Assembly (NCBI GenBank): GCA_019090455.1
Contig: JAHRWA010000015.1
Coordinates: 62,001-126,000 of the forward strand
Direction: 5' to 3'
DNA length: 64,000 bases
DNA from: Pseudomonadales bacterium
GTDB taxonomy: Bacteria > Pseudomonadota > Gammaproteobacteria > Pseudomonadales > DC-out160
The translations under genes were made by a program, and so were the position numbers. A model generated the notes under the pieces. It worked only from the letters and a program-made list of their open reading frames with translations, was not told the DNA's origin and did not search any database. Below, one piece after another: positions 1 through 9,500 of this stretch; the first letter of the stretch is position 1, and the number at the start of each line of letters is the position of its first letter.

Positions 1-245
1 ATGTGGGAGGCCTTAGATCTGTTATGGATACGAAAAGCGAACTACGATCTCGGGCAGTATCTGGATACTTTATTTTTGGATATTTAGGACTTGGTCTTCC
101 CTGTGTTGGTATCGGATATTTAGGAGATACCGTAGGAATTTTGGAGGCGATTTTTCTTTATGGAGTAGTTTCTGGAACGTTAGTTGTTTGTGGATATATA
201 TATGGTATTAGAGAGAAAGGTAGACGTATTAAAATTAGAGTGTGA
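1..245 (+). CDS. MFS transporter, C-terminal fragment (cut by window start)
   Basis: Reading frame open from the window edge to a TGA at 243-245. About 80 residues are visible, with two hydrophobic segments (about residues 18-41 and 45-67) separated by a short polar loop and followed by a basic cytoplasmic tail ending RRIKIRV. The sequence GYLGLGLPCVGIGYL resembles the conserved eleventh helix of drug/metabolite major facilitator permeases. Such proteins have about 400 residues, so most of the gene lies upstream. It is followed after 45 bp by a class II aldolase gene on the same strand and may be the transporter of that catabolic cluster. The family assignment rests on one short motif, so the substrate is unknown. 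Confidence 0.6.
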   Translation, partial: VGGLRSVMDTKSELRSRAVSGYFIFGYLGLGLPCVGIGYLGDTVGILEAIFLYGVVSGTLVVCGYIYGIREKGRRIKIRV

Positions 246-290
246 CTACTTGTAATTTATTATACTGATATGTTGGATATTAGGTGACGT

Positions 291-1070
291 ATGTTTGAAT
301 TAAGTGAAATTAATGAAGATGTTATTAGAAATATTAAAATGTATAAAACTGAACATTTGCTAAAGCACGATAATTGGGATACCAAGCAAAAGATCGCGTT
401 AGCGTGTCGGATGCTATTCAAAGCAGGTCACGATTCTGGCTTATCCGGTCAGATAACGGCTAGGTTAGAAAATAACGTATATATCACTCAAGCACTGGGC
501 TTGGGGTTCGACGAAATATGCGTTTCCAATTTACTGACGATAGATAGTGATCTGCAAGTGGTGGAAGGCGTAGGGTCCCCCAACCCAGCAAATAGATTTC
601 ATAGTTGGATTTATGATGCTCGGCCGGATGTCGCCAGCATCTTACATACACACTCTCAATATACTTCGGCGTTGTCTATGTTGGGGGTTCCGTTAAACAT
701 AGCGCATACAGATTGTTGTGCTCTATATGATGACGTTGCCTATTTAGATAAATGGCCAGGAGTACCATTAGGCAATTCAGAAGGGTTGATTATTTCTGAG
801 GCGCTTGGGGACAAGAGTGCTCTTCTTATGTCCCATCATGGGCTGGTTACTGTTGGTAAAAATGTCGAGGAGGCATTCTATCTTGCCCTAATTGTCGAAA
901 AAGCTGCGAAATTACAGTTGCTGGCAATGGGTGCAGGTGAAATTAAAAATATTCAATTCGATCTTGGTTTAGAGGCTAAGCAGTGGTTACGGTTGGATGC
1001 CAGAATATGGGCTACATTTTCTTACCATGCTCGAAAAATACTGAAGGATAGTGAGCTTTGCTTAACGTGA
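291..1070 (+). CDS. class II aldolase/adducin family protein
   Basis: A 259-residue cytoplasmic enzyme of the metal-dependent class II aldolase fold, the family of L-fuculose-phosphate aldolase and related lyases or epimerases. The metal-binding HTH motif is at residues 119-121 (in LHTHS) and the third histidine is in SHHG around residue 183. The segment RFHSWIYDARPDV just before the HTH is also typical. Length is normal for the family. ATG at 291 is preceded by AGGTGA at 282-287. The gene lies between the end of an MFS permease and an orphan periplasmic binding protein, suggesting a role in breaking down an imported small hydroxylated or keto compound. The substrate cannot be told from sequence; members also include decarboxylases and dehydratase-like enzymes. 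Confidence 0.85.
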   Translation: MFELSEINEDVIRNIKMYKTEHLLKHDNWDTKQKIALACRMLFKAGHDSGLSGQITARLENNVYITQALGLGFDEICVSNLLTIDSDLQVVEGVGSPNPANRFHSWIYDARPDVASILHTHSQYTSALSMLGVPLNIAHTDCCALYDDVAYLDKWPGVPLGNSEGLIISEALGDKSALLMSHHGLVTVGKNVEEAFYLALIVEKAAKLQLLAMGAGEIKNIQFDLGLEAKQWLRLDARIWATFSYHARKILKDSELCLT

Positions 1071-1156
1071 ATATGATCTATAAAGAAAATCAACAATGGT
1101 TTAAGAAAATAAAATTTGAAATCGCCTAAGTGTTACAATTATATAAGGAAATATTT

Positions 1157-2449
1157 ATGAAAAATATCCGACTAGTTTCGGTAAATTTAATTTTTTCAGC
1201 ACTATTTGTTTTTTCGCTGTCAGAAAAATTGATGGCGGTTGAAATTGGTTATACAAACTTTTCTAATTTGGAGGCGATTGGTCCGCCAGCAGAAATGTTT
1301 TCCACTAATCTTAAAGCTATGTCCACTGCAGTTCTAGGAGAGGAGGAGGCTATTGTTTTTTCGAAGCTGTCTTCTGATTCTGGTGTAGCCTCAAACTTCG
1401 AAAATATAGTTGAGGCTGTTAGTGCCGGTTCAAATAATGGTGGATTAGATGCTGCGTATGTTCCCGCACTTTCTATAAATCCTGCGTGGGGTTTTATATA
1501 TACTTCAGGTGTTCCCTTTGGCCCAAAATTCGATGAATTTATGGGGTTTCTCTACGGTAAAAGTGTAGACAATGGAACAATGACCGGGCTTGAGTTGTTC
1601 AACGAAATAATATCCGAATCAGGGAAAAATATTATCGTGTTACCTATAGTGGGTGGAAGTGAACAGGGATCCGGTTATTTTATGAAACCAATTGGTAAGG
1701 TTGTTCCTAACAGATGTCTGAATAAGTTGGATAGAAAAAAATGTAAATTACTCGGTAGACCAGGCATAGGCCTTAAAGGTCTCTGTGTGAAAAAATGGAA
1801 AATACGTTACATTCCGATTGCTCGTGATGTTCTTGACTTGGCGTGCGATAACCTTCTAGAAAAAGGAAAAATTCCAGAGAAAAATATTAGTTTTATCGAT
1901 CCAACTCCGGGAGCCGGAGTGTATGAAAGTATGATATCCGGGGAAATTCAAGCTTTTGAAGTATCCACACCCTTAGATGATATAGGGGGTCTATTTCAGA
2001 AATCAGAAGTTAATCCTGGCACCATTGGAGCTAGATATCTTCATTACCCAGGGTGGCATCAGCCCTTCCTTATTACATACATGATGATAAACAAAGGAAT
2101 ATGGAATCAATTGTCGGTAAAACAAAAGCTACTGTTAACTCAAGTTTCTCGAGAAAATGTGATGCGCTCTTACAGTGAAAGTTTGTCGAAACAAGGTGAA
2201 AAACTTCACGATATATTGAACTACAACGACAATACAGCGACCAAAATGGATGATATTCGTTTGGTTCTGTGGCGAGAAAGAGACCTACGATTGCTTAAGA
2301 ATGCAACTGATCAATACTTAATAAATTTGGAGAGCGAGCAAGGATTTTCAGAGATGGATCGAGAAAATTATATAAGAATAGTCAGCGCGCTAAAAAAATA
2401 TATAGCTACCAACAAATTATACTGGGAAGTAAGGTCCACCAAGAGCTAG
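1157..2449 (+). CDS. TRAP-type (DctP-like) periplasmic substrate-binding protein
   Basis: About 430 residues. I chose ATG 1157 because AAGGA lies at 1146-1150 and the product then begins with a clean signal peptide (MKN, hydrophobic core, cleavage after KLMA before VEIGY); the frame is open from a GTG at 1130. The body looks like a TRAP-transporter solute receptor of the DctP fold: an early YTNF strand, a central LKGLCVKKWKIRYIP-like segment where DctP proteins have 'LKGLKIRVPG', a VYESMISGEIQAFE segment and a long C-terminal helical part. A basic, cysteine-containing insert (Cys in NRCLNKLDRKKCK and GLCVKK) precedes the core segment. No TRAP membrane subunits (DctQ/DctM) are adjacent, so it is an orphan receptor here. 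Family assignment is moderate; the ligand is unknown. Confidence 0.6.
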   Translation: MKNIRLVSVNLIFSALFVFSLSEKLMAVEIGYTNFSNLEAIGPPAEMFSTNLKAMSTAVLGEEEAIVFSKLSSDSGVASNFENIVEAVSAGSNNGGLDAAYVPALSINPAWGFIYTSGVPFGPKFDEFMGFLYGKSVDNGTMTGLELFNEIISESGKNIIVLPIVGGSEQGSGYFMKPIGKVVPNRCLNKLDRKKCKLLGRPGIGLKGLCVKKWKIRYIPIARDVLDLACDNLLEKGKIPEKNISFIDPTPGAGVYESMISGEIQAFEVSTPLDDIGGLFQKSEVNPGTIGARYLHYPGWHQPFLITYMMINKGIWNQLSVKQKLLLTQVSRENVMRSYSESLSKQGEKLHDILNYNDNTATKMDDIRLVLWRERDLRLLKNATDQYLINLESEQGFSEMDRENYIRIVSALKKYIATNKLYWEVRSTKS

Positions 2450-2491
2450 GTAATATTCAAAAAAATCATCACAGAGCTATGGAGAATAGAT

Positions 2492-3526
2492 GTGAACTTA
2501 ATAAAGAAATCAATATGCAGTTGTGTTAAAAATGTTGTGTTGGCCCTAGGTGTAGTCGGCGCCCTAATTACCCAATCTATGGGGGTTTCTGTAGATATAG
2601 GTCAACGGCATAACCCTATTAGCATTCAAAAGAAATCTATCTTTCCCGAGTCCATTTGGCTAAACGAGAGTAATGGTCGATTTATTGTAGGTTCATTTTT
2701 CGATGGTAAGGTTTATGAAATTGACGAAAAGGGTTCTACTAGTGTGCTGGTGGACGATGTGCGTCTAAATTCCGTATTAGGAATAGCAGTTGATCAAAAA
2801 AGACGGCGACTATATGTTGCCAACTCCGACATAGGTGTGAGTATGCGTTCTAATTTTCAGCATCCTAAAAAACTTGCAGCGCTAGGGGTTTATGAATTGG
2901 ATACGGGGAAAGTAATAGATTATGTTGATTTGGGAGGATTGTTACCAGAAACGAGTCATCTTGCTAACGGAGTAGCAATCGATGATATGGGGAATGCCTA
3001 TATTACGGATAGTTTTTCTCCAGTTATATATAAAGTTGATTTGGAGGGAAAGGCTAGCATATTTTCAAGAAGCAGAGAATTTGAGGGGACAGGTATCAAT
3101 CTAAATGGAATTGCTTTTCATCCTGATGGATATCTATTGGTTATTAAGAAGAGTGATGGGGTTTTATTTAAAGTTTCAATCAAAAACCCTAAATTAATTC
3201 AGCGTGTGAATCTGTCTACAAAAATGGTGGGCGGTGATGGCGTGTTGTTGGTGGACAATAATCATATGCTAGTGGTCGCGAATAGCGCATCAGGTATAAA
3301 ATCAAATTCCGTTTTTTCTATTACGACCGATAATAGTTGGGATTCCGCTAAAATCGTAAAGATTCATAAGCTGGATGATGTTTACCCGACAACAGCGGTC
3401 ATTAAAGGCGACGATATATATGTTATCCATACTAGTCTAAATAGGTTGATAGGTTCTAAAAAGAAAGATCGAGCTTCGCTTAATTATAGTGGGAGTATTT
3501 TAAAAATAGGTTCCGTGGAATATTGA
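2492..3526 (+). CDS. secreted SMP-30/NHL-type beta-propeller protein
   Basis: A 344-residue protein with an N-terminal signal segment (basic MNLIKK, hydrophobic stretch around residues 14-30) followed by repeated beta-blade signatures: GRFIVGSFFDGKVYEID, GIAVDQKRRRLYVANS, GVAIDDMGNAYITDS and GIAFHPDGYLLVI. These are typical of SMP-30/gluconolactonase-like and NHL six-bladed propellers. GTG 2492 has GGAG at 2481-2484. Such proteins hydrolyse lactones or bind ligands in the periplasm; I cannot identify a lactonase metal site with confidence. The gene follows the orphan DctP-like receptor by 42 bp and precedes another propeller gene by 41 bp, so the set is probably one transcript. Enzyme or scaffold function is undecided. 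Confidence 0.65.
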   Translation: MNLIKKSICSCVKNVVLALGVVGALITQSMGVSVDIGQRHNPISIQKKSIFPESIWLNESNGRFIVGSFFDGKVYEIDEKGSTSVLVDDVRLNSVLGIAVDQKRRRLYVANSDIGVSMRSNFQHPKKLAALGVYELDTGKVIDYVDLGGLLPETSHLANGVAIDDMGNAYITDSFSPVIYKVDLEGKASIFSRSREFEGTGINLNGIAFHPDGYLLVIKKSDGVLFKVSIKNPKLIQRVNLSTKMVGGDGVLLVDNNHMLVVANSASGIKSNSVFSITTDNSWDSAKIVKIHKLDDVYPTTAVIKGDDIYVIHTSLNRLIGSKKKDRASLNYSGSILKIGSVEY

Positions 3527-3567
3527 AAAAAATATTAGTCATAGAATATATGAAGGAGAAATGTTGA

Positions 3568-4764
3568 ATGAAAGAGATATTATTTATTATCCTAAAATTG
3601 CCCGTTTTGATGTCCACGATTTTGTATGGGGGGGTATCATATGCGTCCGGCCAACTGATGGCTATTGGTGTTGATAATAAATTCACCTATAGCGAAAAAA
3701 CTAATAGCTATGAATGGTTAGAACCGGGTAATGACAGTGTGCTTTTTTATGACTTAGAGAATCCTGGTTTTCCAAAATTCATTGGCTCGGTCGCGGTTGA
3801 AAACTCTATAATTGGCCCGCCCACGAACATTGCTATTACTCCTGATCAAAGGCTGGGGCTAATCGCTAACGCTGTATCGACTGAACCTGATGAGTTCACT
3901 GCCTCAGGATACAAAATGAAGCCTTCGAATTTTATTTCAGTTGTAGATCTTAGTCTTAGGCCTATACGCGTGATTGATAGAGTGGTTGTCGGAACCATGC
4001 CGTCTGGAATATCTATCGATAAGGTAGGTAAGTTTGGGGTTGTTGCAAATCGAAAGGATTCAACGGTATCAATATTAAGTATAAATGGAACATCAGTTGT
4101 CGTCACCGATACTGTTAATGTTGGGGGGGGAGTTACGGCTGTTGCTATATCTCCTGATGGTAGAAAAGCATTCGCAGTCAAGAATGCAGAGCATAAAGTT
4201 GCAGTATTGAAAATAGGTGTATCTGGTAAGGCGACTTACGAGGGCAGTGATATCCCGGTTGGTCTATACCCATGGGCGATTACTCTATCTCAAGACGGTA
4301 ATAGAGCCATAGTAACAAATATTGGATATAACAGTGCCTCTGATGGAAATGAGGATACGGTTAGCATATTGGATCTCTCGGTTTCTCCACCAAGAGTGGT
4401 CCAACACCTTTCTGTTGGTGATGCACCTGAAGGCGTGGTAATAAGTCCAAACGGGAGATTTGCTGCGGTCTCGTTACTAGCTGGAAGTTTTGCTGTGCCT
4501 AAGGGCGCATGGTACCGAAAGGAAGTAGGGCGTTTCAGTGTACTCCAGCTAGATGGTCCTCGGGCGTCGGTTATATCGACCATTGATGTTGGGAGTTTTC
4601 CGGAGGGCGTAGCATTTTCAGAAGATAATACTCACATTTACGTGGGGAATTTTGCAAGTGAAACACTGTCAATTATCAGTTTGAACCCTGTTGGAGAAAT
4701 CACGAAAGTAAGTGATCTCAAACTACCTGGCCCACCAGGGTCTATCAGAGTAGCAAATCAATAA
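3568..4764 (+). CDS. YVTN-family beta-propeller repeat protein, exported
   Basis: A 398-residue protein with a signal peptide (MKEILFIIL core, cleavage probably after SYA). The rest is a propeller of YVTN/surface-antigen type, with repeated units such as SGISIDKVGKFGVVANRKD, TAVAISPDGRKAFAV, WAITLSQDGNRAIVTNIG, EGVVISPNGRFAAVSLL and EGVAFSEDNTHIYVGNF, about seven blades. AAGGAG precedes ATG 3568. It is the last gene of the 1-4.8 kb cluster. Related propellers accompany secreted oxidoreductases and cell-surface complexes in other bacteria, but no partner oxidoreductase is visible here. The function is unknown; a periplasmic or surface location is well supported by the leader. Confidence 0.7.
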   Translation: MKEILFIILKLPVLMSTILYGGVSYASGQLMAIGVDNKFTYSEKTNSYEWLEPGNDSVLFYDLENPGFPKFIGSVAVENSIIGPPTNIAITPDQRLGLIANAVSTEPDEFTASGYKMKPSNFISVVDLSLRPIRVIDRVVVGTMPSGISIDKVGKFGVVANRKDSTVSILSINGTSVVVTDTVNVGGGVTAVAISPDGRKAFAVKNAEHKVAVLKIGVSGKATYEGSDIPVGLYPWAITLSQDGNRAIVTNIGYNSASDGNEDTVSILDLSVSPPRVVQHLSVGDAPEGVVISPNGRFAAVSLLAGSFAVPKGAWYRKEVGRFSVLQLDGPRASVISTIDVGSFPEGVAFSEDNTHIYVGNFASETLSIISLNPVGEITKVSDLKLPGPPGSIRVANQ

Positions 4765-4862
4765 CTATCGCTATTATTGGTATCGTCGCGTCGGACTTAA
4801 CTTCAATACTGAACGGTGATTATAGAAAGAATCTCGACGGGCTAATTCGTTATATAAATCAT

Positions 4863-4900
4863 GCCAAAATAGCGGAAAGGAATTTTTGGCTTTAAGCTTT
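4863..4900 (+). terminator. possible weak terminator of the 0-4.8 kb cluster
   Basis: GCCAAAA at 4863-4869 pairs with TTTTGGC at 4884-4890 across a 14-nt loop, followed by a T-rich tail. The position, between convergent genes, suits a terminator, but the stem is short and AT-rich. Confidence 0.3.
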
Positions 4901-4939
4901 TCACCTTTCAATCAGTTTGCCTCGTAAAAACTTAACTCA

Positions 4940-5197
4940 TTACTGCGGAACCGGGTCAAGGCTCAGGAAAACCTCATCCCCTTTTATCAACGAGCTTGTG
5001 GCTGCTATGTGATAGGGATTCCATTGTGGGTAACTTTGAAGGTCGGTGATGACGTCCCATACTTGATTGGGCGTGGCGACAATTTTGATTTCCGTGTTGA
5101 TGGTTACAGAATGATGGGGTGTGTAAAAAAATAGGATGAGACTTACAATAGAAGCGAAAATACCTATACCTATAAAGATAAATATTTTTGGCATCAT
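4940..5197 (-). CDS. short SRPBCC-family (polyketide cyclase-like) protein, probably truncated
   Basis: An 85-residue product beginning with a membrane anchor (residues 3-27, FIFIGIGIFASIVSLILFFY) followed by the start of an SRPBCC/START-like lipid-binding fold: INTEIKIVATPNQVWDVITDLQSYPQWNPY is the characteristic N-terminal strand and helix of this family. Full-length relatives have about 140-180 residues; here the frame stops at TAA after DPVPQ, soon after the first helix-grip elements. No continuation was seen in the adjacent frame. It is therefore either a decayed gene or a truncated remnant. It is convergent with the propeller gene cluster and divergent from the RND adaptor gene. Confidence 0.5.
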   Translation of the reverse strand: MMPKIFIFIGIGIFASIVSLILFFYTPHHSVTINTEIKIVATPNQVWDVITDLQSYPQWNPYHIAATSSLIKGDEVFLSLDPVPQ

Positions 5198-5483
5198 CGA
5201 TTATCCTGAATTGAGATATTGAAAACCCTATTGATTTCAAATATACCTTTGTTAAATTAAATTGTCTTTTTTTTCGTCTTCGCTATTCAAAGTAAAAGAT
5301 CACCATTCTTTGTTCTAGTCTATCGTTTAAGTTATTGGGAAGTATTATTAGTAGCCAAGCTGCGTAGTCTCTGTTGGTGGCCAAGTCGCCAAATTTAATT
5401 AACAGGGTACGCGCTATCTAAATTCCTCACTCGAACAAAATAGTCAAAACTTGTAAGCAAAAAAATAACTGAAGGATTTCAAT

Positions 5484-6569
5484 ATGAAATTTAGACAGGT
5501 TGTTATTCAGCTTTTAATCGGTTTAGTGCTTGTCTCGTGCGGTGAAAGTGAAGCACCACCTGTTGTAGCCGAAAGAAAAATATGGTCTCTACCCATTGAT
5601 GTGGTCAAGCTGGAAAAATTGCCAGTGACTTATATGTCAACTGGCACCGTGGTGTCGGATCAGCGTATTGAAGTATCGTCTAGGTCCACGGGTTATATTC
5701 GTGAGATCTTGGTGCATGAGGGCGAGGAGGTTAAGCGAGGGCAAATTTTAATTAAATTGGATGGTGCCGATGTTGAAGGAGCCATCAGTCAAGCGGAAGC
5801 TGTCCATAAGACAGCGACGCTGTCATTGAAAGATGCCAACATCGACTTTCAGCGGTTTAAAGATTTGTATGTGAAAGGCAACGTCTCTGAGAGTCAAATG
5901 CGTAAGATTCGTCTGTTTAGAGACAGCTCGCAGGAGGCACTTCTTAAATCTAAGACTGCTCTAAAAACTGCGTTATCACGCCGTGAATATATTGATATAT
6001 CGAGTCAAATACGGGGTGTGGTGGTTGCTCGTCATCATCGTGAGGGGGATTTGGCGACACCCGGTAAATCCATTTTAACGGTAGAGGCTAGCCAGGGTTT
6101 ATTATTTGATACGTTTGTCGCAGAAAGCCAAATAAGCAAGATTAAGCGTGGCGACTCGGTGCAGGTGCGAATCGATGCGCTAGGCTTGTCTCTCGTCGCC
6201 GTCGTGGCGCGGGTAGTCCCAGTTGGTGATCCAATAACACGTCGTTATAAAGTGAAGGTGGCATTGCCTGAGCAAGAGGGACTCTTGTCGGGCATGTTTG
6301 GGCGAGTGCATTTTGTTCTTGAATCAAAAGAGTCACCGGTTGTCCCCGCTACGGCCATCATTGAGAGGGGTGGCTTGCAGGGGGTGTTTGTCATAAATCA
6401 AACGAATCGTGCCCATTTTCGTTGGTTGCAGTTAGGGGTCACTACCGCAGGGACTGTTGAAGTGAGGTCGGGTTTGGAGGGTGGAGAGCGTATTATTATC
6501 GCGGTTAATCCAGCCATTGGCGAAGGCGATATTATTAAGAGTTCAACGCCGAGTGTGAAGGATGAATAA
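5484..6569 (+). CDS. RND efflux periplasmic adaptor (membrane fusion protein), lipoprotein
   Basis: A 361-residue HlyD/AcrA-type adaptor that links an inner-membrane RND pump to an outer-membrane channel. The N-terminus is a lipoprotein signal (hydrophobic core, VLVSC with Cys19). The biotinyl-lipoyl half-motif RSTGYIREILVHEGEEVKRG is near residues 68-87, then a coiled-coil hairpin (about 95-160), then the second lipoyl half SSQIRGVVVARHHREGD and a beta-barrel domain. GAAGGA at 5471-5476 supports ATG 5484. The stop codon overlaps the start of the permease gene by 8 bp (ATGAATAA), so the two are translationally coupled. No TolC-like gene follows, so the outer-membrane partner must be encoded elsewhere. 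Confidence 0.9.
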   Translation: MKFRQVVIQLLIGLVLVSCGESEAPPVVAERKIWSLPIDVVKLEKLPVTYMSTGTVVSDQRIEVSSRSTGYIREILVHEGEEVKRGQILIKLDGADVEGAISQAEAVHKTATLSLKDANIDFQRFKDLYVKGNVSESQMRKIRLFRDSSQEALLKSKTALKTALSRREYIDISSQIRGVVVARHHREGDLATPGKSILTVEASQGLLFDTFVAESQISKIKRGDSVQVRIDALGLSLVAVVARVVPVGDPITRRYKVKVALPEQEGLLSGMFGRVHFVLESKESPVVPATAIIERGGLQGVFVINQTNRAHFRWLQLGVTTAGTVEVRSGLEGGERIIIAVNPAIGEGDIIKSSTPSVKDE

Positions 6570-9500
6570 TCCAAAGCTCAATGCGGCAGGCTGGTTGGCG
6601 AGTACTTTTATTACCTCCAAGCTCACTATTCTGGTGATGCTCTCTTGCACCCTGTTGGGAGTGCTGGCGATCTTGATGACGTCCAGGGAAGAGAATCCGC
6701 AAATTGTGGTGCCAGGGGCCGAGATCATGGTTAGTCTTCCGGGTGCCAGTGCCGAAGAGGTTGAGCAATTACTGGTGTATCCCTTAGAAGCGATTGTGCG
6801 AGAAATTCCGGGTGTCGATCACACCTATGCAGTGGCATACAATTCTTTAGCGGTGGTCTCTGTACAATTTGAGGTGGGCCAGGATAAAGAAAGATCCTTG
6901 GTAAAATTGTACGATCGCATTCTGGGTAAGAGAGGCCAGCTGCCACTAGAAGCTAGCACGCCATTGCTACGCAGTGTGGATGTGGATGACGTGCCAGTGG
7001 TGACTGTGACTTTGTCATCTTCCAAGTATGATGATTTTGCCATGAAGCGTATCGCAGATCGCATGGTGGAACGCTTGCATACCTTGGAGTCGGTTTCAAT
7101 CGTCAAGGTGAGAGGGGGGAGAGACCTTGAGGTGCGGGTGGAGCTGGACCCAGAGCGTCTTTTGGCTTTCGGTATTACCTTAAATCAAATCAGTAGCAGC
7201 CTAAAATGGGCGAATGTATCGGTCCCCATGCGCAATCAGGTGCGCGAGGGTAAAAACAGTCGAATCCATTTAGATTCCCACTTAACCTCGGTGGAAGATG
7301 TTAAACGGCTGATAGTCGGGGTGCATAATTCCAGGCCCATATACCTAGCCGATGTTGCCGATGTGAAACGTGCGCCGCAAGATGACCGCGACGCCCTATC
7401 TCGTTTCGCATTTGGACCCGCCGACTCACGCTTTGGAATGGTGAATGATCCCGAAATGCCCGCCGTGACGATATCGGTGGCGAAGAAGACTGGCACCAAT
7501 GCGGTGACAGTGTCTGAAAAAATACTCGAACGCATAGGCCGGCTGCAAAAAAATATGGTACCGGATGATGTCCATGTGGTTATCACCCGTAATGACGGTG
7601 CGCGGGCAAATCACTCGGTTAACAATCTCATCGAGCATATGGGCATTGCGGTGCTTTCCGTATTTGTAGTGGTGGTTTTATTTCTGGGAATCAAGGAGGC
7701 GCTTATCGTCGGCATTACCGTGCCATTGATCTTGGGTTTAACGCTAGGCATTGCTTATTTGTGTGGTTTAACGATTAATCGTATTAGCTTGTTCGGCTTG
7801 ATATTGTCCTTGGGCTTGCTCGTGGATTCCGCCATTGTGGTGATAGAAAACATACATCGCCATTATAAAACACTGAACAACCAAGATAAGCGCATGGCTA
7901 CCATCGAAGCCACCAATGAAATAGGAAGTCCGACGAACCTGGCGACCTTTGCCATCATGTTAGTTTTTTTATCGCTATTGCTGGTCACAGGAATGATGGG
8001 CCAATATTTTTACCCCATCGCCTTTAACGTACCGGTGGCAATGTTAGCGTCTTTGGTCGTGGCATACATAGTGACGCCATGGGCGGCGCATCGTTTTTTA
8101 AAGCCCGCAGAGGGTCATGGCGTCGAGAGTGAAAATATAGAGAATCAAAATGTAGAGAATCAAGATTCAAGTGAACACCACAAGGCCGACCGTTTGCATC
8201 AATTTTATCATTGGGTCATTGGTCCTTTGTTATCGCGGCGGTCTTATCGCTACTTCGCGATGTTGTTTGTTATTGTTTTAATCTTATTATCCTTATTGCA
8301 GCCTGCTTGGCAGTTTATGCGTAGCAGCGGTGTGACGGGACCGCTTTCTGCTGGAGGGGTGGCCTTAGCGTTGTTGCCAAAAGATAATAAAAATACTTTT
8401 AATGTAACGATCACCTTACCGGAAACGGCCCCTATAGAGTTGACCGATCAACTTTGTCGTGAGGTGGGCAGTCTCTTGCGCAACAACTCTCTTGTGACCA
8501 ATTATCAAGTGTGGCTGGGACAGACGGGGGTTATTGATTTTAATGGACTGTTACGCGGTTCTTCCAACAAGCGTGGGCCTAATATTGCCGAGATTCGGGT
8601 TAATCTGGTGCCGAAGAACACGCGTGATGAGACTTCCATCGTGGTGGTACAAAACTTACGAACAGCCATTGAAGAAATCGAAAAACGCTATGCAGGCAGT
8701 ACTATTCAATTGGTGGAAGACCCGCCTGGGCCACCGGTTCGGGCTACCGTGCTGGCCGAAATATATGGCGTAAACCTAGAAAAAATGCGCGAGCTTTCTG
8801 GTGAGGTTCGCAAGGCATTCGAGGAAACCTATGACATGGTGGAAGTCACTGATAGCGAAGTGGAAGACGTGCGTCAGTATCGTTTGTTGGTTGATCGAGA
8901 GAAAGCGGCACTGTCAGGGGTATCCGCTTATGACGTGGCCAATGCCATTCGTCGTTTAGTGAATGGTGAAAATCTTGGCAGACTTCATGTGGCGGGAGAA
9001 AAGCAAATTATCCCGATACGTTTGCATATCCCGAGAAAATATCAAATTGATCCCATCATGTTGTCGCGCGTGTTTGTCACTAATCGTGATAATCAGAAAA
9101 TCCCGTTATCTGAGTTAACGCGCTCAGTACTGTCTTGGGAGGATCGCCCGATACAACATAAAGATTTTGAACGGGTGACCTATGTAGGAGGTGAATTGAG
9201 GCAATCGGCCTCAGCCTATGCGGTGATAGATCTCGATCGTCGCTTGGATAATTTGGATATGGGTGATGGTACTAAACTGACTACCGCCAATCTGCAATTA
9301 AACTCCGCGATACCGGATACCATCGATGGTTATCACTTACTATGGGATGGTGAAATGCGCCTTACATTGGATACCTTTGGAGATATGTTAGTCGCTTTAG
9401 GTATCGCGCTTATTTTTATTTATTTGATGTTGGTTGGGTACTACCGCTCCTTCCTCATTCCCCTCGTGGCCATGTCAGCCATACCGTTAGGATTGGTTGG

